Below are positions 7,515 through 10,113 of a stretch of DNA of 10,113 bases, in pieces. The translations under genes were made by a program, and so were the position numbers. Below the pieces are notes generated by a model. It saw only the letters and a list, made by a program, of their open reading frames with translations. It was not told where the DNA came from and did no database searches. This DNA is from Bryobacterales bacterium (GTDB lineage: Bacteria > Acidobacteriota > Terriglobia > Bryobacterales > Bryobacteraceae): contig PLGA01000489.1 in the NCBI GenBank assembly GCA_003139735.1, positions 1 through 10,113 of the forward strand. Reading direction: 5' to 3'. Each line of letters begins with the position of its first letter. Position 1 is the stretch's first letter.

Positions 7515-8360
7515 ATGCTTCGTTTTAGACTGATTGCGATCGTTGGCGCCGCACTAGGGGCAGCCGGTCCCTGGTGTCAGGCTGCTCCGCAGGGCGCACC
7601 TCCCGTTTCGCTGGAGCAAGACTTGAAAGCCCAGTACCCTTTCGGGACCCTGCTTATCGTCCGGAAGGAGGGCCTTGTCGGCGTGAATTCCGATTGTTCG
7701 CAGCCGAATATTTTCACCTTCAAGAATGGACAGTTGCACGCGCCAGGTATACTACAAAAGTTAGACGCGGGTTCCTCTGGGCCGTGCGAGACCCGCCCAT
7801 TTCCCGTCGGGTCCAAGGTGCTATTTGCAAGCTACATGACCGTTATACCCAGAACCAATTTGATCCTTGTTAGCGGCGTGCAATGCGATGGATGCGACAG
7901 CCCAATGCAAGATCAGCGGATGTCTGCGGCCGCAGGTGGTTCCCCTACCTTCAGGGTGGGCGTCGCGTTTCAGTTTCCGAAGGGCTTTCTAGTGACGGCA
8001 ACGCTCGCGGCGGTGCAAGAAGCGATCGGTCAGGTTTTTGCCGTCGACACTAGCGCGAATGCGAGCGCCGCCAGCCCGGTAGCGCCGTCCGCGCCTCAAG
8101 GCATCACTGGCGCCAGATCTCCTGCGACACTGGGACCGGTTTATATAAGCAGTCAAAGTGCCGGCGACAAGCTGGTGATGAAAGCCGCCGGCTCTTTTTC
8201 CCTCTCCGAAGGCGGTCAGAATTACACGGGCAGCTATTCAGTCACCGGAGCCACGTTGAAACTTCATATCAACGAATTGCAGAAGGATGTCGAGATCGTA
8301 ATCCAAGGCAATCAGCTCGTCGTCAACGGGGACGAGATCTGGGTACAGCCTGGCCAATAA
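7515..8360 (+). CDS. Secreted protein of unknown function, paralogue A (shared C-terminal beta module)
   Basis: The 281-residue product is predicted to be exported: signal peptide about 1-23 (basic MLRFR start, core LIAIVGAALGAAG, cleavage near CQA-AP). The N-terminal domain (about 33-170) begins EQDLKAQYPFGTLLIV and includes VGSKVLF and VGVAFQFPKGFL, matching VRFFG, AGENVYV and ASIAFQFQKRFV in its neighbour. It holds four cysteines, including the CDGC pair. A Pro/Ala/Ser linker leads to the C-terminal module (210-281; YIS, GSFSLSEGGQ, GATLKLHI, VNGDEIWVQPG), probably all beta. I recall similar unnamed proteins from Acidobacteria, but no activity. Relative to paralogue B it lacks about 15 residues after the QY near position 40 (the stretch around VADGGNVAQPGA). 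The start is fixed by AGGAGG at 7505-7510. It lies 77 bases after the glycine-repeat gene and 30 bases before paralogue B, so co-transcription is likely. Function unknown. Confidence 0.85.
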   Translation: MLRFRLIAIVGAALGAAGPWCQAAPQGAPPVSLEQDLKAQYPFGTLLIVRKEGLVGVNSDCSQPNIFTFKNGQLHAPGILQKLDAGSSGPCETRPFPVGSKVLFASYMTVIPRTNLILVSGVQCDGCDSPMQDQRMSAAAGGSPTFRVGVAFQFPKGFLVTATLAAVQEAIGQVFAVDTSANASAASPVAPSAPQGITGARSPATLGPVYISSQSAGDKLVMKAAGSFSLSEGGQNYTGSYSVTGATLKLHINELQKDVEIVIQGNQLVVNGDEIWVQPGQ

Positions 8361-8390
8361 GCCGATGCCTGAATAAGTCGGGGTGCGCTA

Positions 8391-9230
8391 ATGATTGTAT
8401 CCATAGAAACGATTTTAGCGAACGTGGTTCTCTTCGGGTGCCTGCCCGGTGTTGCGTCATTGGCTGCGCCCCAAGATCAAGCCGACCTGGGCGGGATCGA
8501 GCAACAACTCCGGACGCAGTATGCCCTTACAAAAGTCGCGGACGGCGGCAACGTCGCTCAGCCAGGTGCCATCCTGGTGGTGCGATTCTTCGGCATCAAG
8601 GCGAATCCGGTATCCGGAAACATTTATTGGCCCAACTCCTACAAGAGCGGTGGACGGATTGGTCATCCTATGTTTGTCGCCAAGCGCGGCGTCAGCAAAG
8701 TGGTGGACGACACGCGGTACCTTCAGGCTGGCGAAAACGTGTATGTGACCAACATCGAGGCCAAGGATGCCGAGGTAGTCTTCAGCCTTCAGACCTGCAA
8801 TCGTGGCTTTGTGGGCAACGACCCTAACCGCCTCCCGTATCGAGCCAGCATCGCATTCCAGTTTCAAAAGCGATTTGTAAACCCATCCAATCTCAAACAA
8901 ATTCAAGGCGCCGTCGCCGAACTGCTCGCAATGGCGCCGCCAGACACAAAGCCGATCATGAGTTCTGCGCAGGGCGGGCCGGTTCCCCCGCCGCCAAGGC
9001 TCGGGTCGTTGTACATCAGCGCCAAGGATACCGCCGACAGACTACAGATAAACACGGACGGGTCGTTTTCGCTGCAGGAGGGCGGGCAATCGTTCAATGG
9101 CACCTACGCAGTGAGCGGAGCCACACTGAAACTCCATATCGTCCAGTTGCAAAAGGACGTGGACATCGAAATACAGGGCGATCGGCTCATCGTCAATGGC
9201 GACGAAGCATGGAACCAGCCCGGCCGGTAG
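8391..9230 (+). CDS. Secreted protein of unknown function, paralogue B (shared C-terminal beta module)
   Basis: The 279-residue product is homologous along its length to the gene just upstream. It has a hydrophobic N-terminus (about 1-26; ILANVVLFGCLPGVASLAA) that should act as a signal peptide, although no Lys or Arg precedes the core. The N-terminal domain (about 32-185) contains EQQLRTQYALTKV, GAILVVRFFG, AGENVYVTNIEAKDAEVVFSL and ASIAFQFQKRFV, and ends with a helix (LKQIQGAVAELLA). A Pro-rich linker (VPPPPRLG) joins it to the C-terminal module (208-279), which is identical to that of paralogue A at 44 of 72 positions without gaps. The alternation in this module suggests beta strands. ATG 8391 is the first start after an in-frame TGA at 8370; only a weak GGGG (8380-8383) precedes it. 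It is last in the likely operon and probably functions alongside paralogue A, perhaps as a partner or variant binding protein; that is inference. Confidence 0.85.
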   Translation: MIVSIETILANVVLFGCLPGVASLAAPQDQADLGGIEQQLRTQYALTKVADGGNVAQPGAILVVRFFGIKANPVSGNIYWPNSYKSGGRIGHPMFVAKRGVSKVVDDTRYLQAGENVYVTNIEAKDAEVVFSLQTCNRGFVGNDPNRLPYRASIAFQFQKRFVNPSNLKQIQGAVAELLAMAPPDTKPIMSSAQGGPVPPPPRLGSLYISAKDTADRLQINTDGSFSLQEGGQSFNGTYAVSGATLKLHIVQLQKDVDIEIQGDRLIVNGDEAWNQPGR

Positions 9231-9242
9231 ACAATCTCCGAT

Positions 9243-9318
9243 AGCCGCGTCGGCTGCCGCTCATGTGTCGCTGAAGCGGCCATGCATGCTAACAGGCCGA
9301 TAGAGGGCTGCTATCGCC
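9243..9318 (+). terminator. Run of small inverted repeats after the secreted-protein cluster
   Basis: Three hairpins lie between the stop at 9230 and the next gene. AGCCG/CGGCT (9243-9255) has a 3-base loop. GCCGCT/AGCGGC (9256-9261 with 9275-9280) has a 13-base loop. CGATAG/CTATCG (9298-9303 with 9311-9316) can be lengthened by GG/CC across one bulged base. None is followed by a T-run, so intrinsic termination is uncertain. They could be a Rho-independent variant, RNA 3'-end protection or a leader structure of the next gene. Confidence 0.3.
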
Positions 9319-9343
9319 GATCCGCTGTGGGACGATGTGAAGC

Positions 9344-10113
9344 ATGCACCTAACCAGAAGAGCGTTCACCCTGGGCGGCGCAGCCCTGGGGGCCCCCTTG
9401 CAAGGAACGCTGCGAGCAGCGCCGCAAGTCCCGGCCCAAACGCCCCGCCCGGCGCCCACCATTTGCCTGTTCTCCAAGCATCTGCCCAAGCTGCACTATT
9501 CCGAACTCGGTGGCGTCCTCAAAGACCTGGGCTTTGCCGGCTGCGATCTTACAGTGCGCCCGGGCGGGCACGTCGAACCCTCGCTCTCGGCCGCCGACCT
9601 GTATCGCGCGGTGGAAGCCATTCGCGCCGAAGGCGTCGAGGTCCCCATGATCACGACAGCGTTCGTGACGGCGGCCGATCCCAACATACACAACGTACTG
9701 GCACTCTGCGGCCGCGACCGCATGAAGGTGCCCTATTGGAAGCTGGGCTACTGGAACTACCGGCCGGGCGATAACATCGACAACCGTATTGCCGAAGTGC
9801 GCCGCGACGTGACCGGCCTGGTGTCGCTCGCGCGCGCTTACGGCATGGTGGCGGGATTCCACAATCATTCCGGCAACTACGTAGGCGAAGCCGTATGGGA
9901 CGGCCGCGCCGTAATCGACGGTCAGGACCCCAACTGGATCGGCTATTATTTCGATCCCTGCCACGCTACCGCGGAAGGCGGCGAGGCCGGCTGGAACGTC
10001 GCCCTGCGCATGGCCCTGCCGCGCATCAAAATGATGGCCCTCAAGGATTTCTATTGGGAAAAGGCGAACGGCAAGTGGACCATGCGCATGTGTCCCATCG
10101 GCGAAGGCATGGT
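9344..10113 (+). CDS. Tat-exported sugar phosphate isomerase/epimerase-like TIM-barrel protein (partial, right edge)
   Basis: The frame runs open from ATG 9344 to the window edge (256 codons and 2 bases); an in-frame TGA at 9338 excludes an earlier start. The N-terminus has a twin-arginine signal (TRRAFTLGG, then a hydrophobic Ala/Leu/Gly stretch to about residue 26), so the folded protein is probably exported, as many Acidobacteria members of this group appear to be. The mature part reads as an AP endonuclease-2/xylose-isomerase-like barrel: VLKDLGFAGCDLTVRPGGHV near the start, then VPMITTAF, GFHNHSGNY with His173 and His175, YYFDPCHA with Asp204 and His207, and LKDFYW with Lys234. The His and Asp residues fit the family's metal site, which usually also uses a Glu that may lie beyond the edge. 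The expected role is isomerising or epimerising a sugar or related polyol; the substrate cannot be read from the sequence. The ribosome site is weak. The 113-base gap and upstream hairpins suggest it is separate from the operon before it. Confidence 0.88.
   Translation, partial: MHLTRRAFTLGGAALGAPLQGTLRAAPQVPAQTPRPAPTICLFSKHLPKLHYSELGGVLKDLGFAGCDLTVRPGGHVEPSLSAADLYRAVEAIRAEGVEVPMITTAFVTAADPNIHNVLALCGRDRMKVPYWKLGYWNYRPGDNIDNRIAEVRRDVTGLVSLARAYGMVAGFHNHSGNYVGEAVWDGRAVIDGQDPNWIGYYFDPCHATAEGGEAGWNVALRMALPRIKMMALKDFYWEKANGKWTMRMCPIGEGM

Noticed and set aside
9350..9964. Minus-strand ORF of 204 codons at the right end
   Set aside because: It is opposite the Tat-signal TIM-barrel gene, whose metal-site motifs (HNH, FDPCH) confirm the plus strand as coding.

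Overview
The window is about 10.1 kb of GC-rich bacterial DNA with every supported gene on the + strand. The best guess is an Acidobacteriota genome of the Solibacter/Bryobacterales kind. The reasons are a giant S53 protease joined to NHL, Ig-like and DUF11 modules, secreted proteins of a style I recall mainly from Acidobacteria, and a Tat-exported TIM-barrel epimerase-like protein. This is recognition from memory and was not checked by a database search. No tRNA, rRNA, insertion sequence, CRISPR array or phage gene was seen.

Layout: (1) 2-91, last codons of a gene entering from the left. (2) 248-5074, a secreted S53 (sedolisin/kumamolisin) peptidase of about 1,608 residues. Its prodomain and catalytic domain keep the Glu/Asp/Ser triad, and they are followed by an Ig-like domain, an unassigned beta domain, a six-repeat NHL propeller, a DUF11 domain, a putative-Ig domain and a C-terminal beta domain. 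(3) 5075-5682, about 600 bases with no confident gene. It includes an AT-rich island (about 35% GC at 5281-5400), a weak promoter-like pair and one doubtful small ORF. (4) 5683-9230, a likely operon of three exported proteins of unknown function. The first is a glycine-repeat, Arg/Tyr-rich protein (5683-7437). The other two are paralogues (7515-8360 and 8391-9230) that share a 72-residue C-terminal module. (5) 9231-9343, a short spacer with several small inverted repeats. (6) 9344 to the right edge, the first 256 codons of a Tat-exported sugar phosphate isomerase/epimerase-like TIM-barrel protein.

Nearly everything here is predicted to act outside the cytoplasm. The protease probably digests extracellular protein, and its long tail may hold it at the surface or on a substrate. 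The three-gene cluster at 5683-9230 is the least explained part and the best candidate for an undescribed envelope or extracellular system. Its close spacing and related products suggest joint expression, but the sequence does not show what it does.
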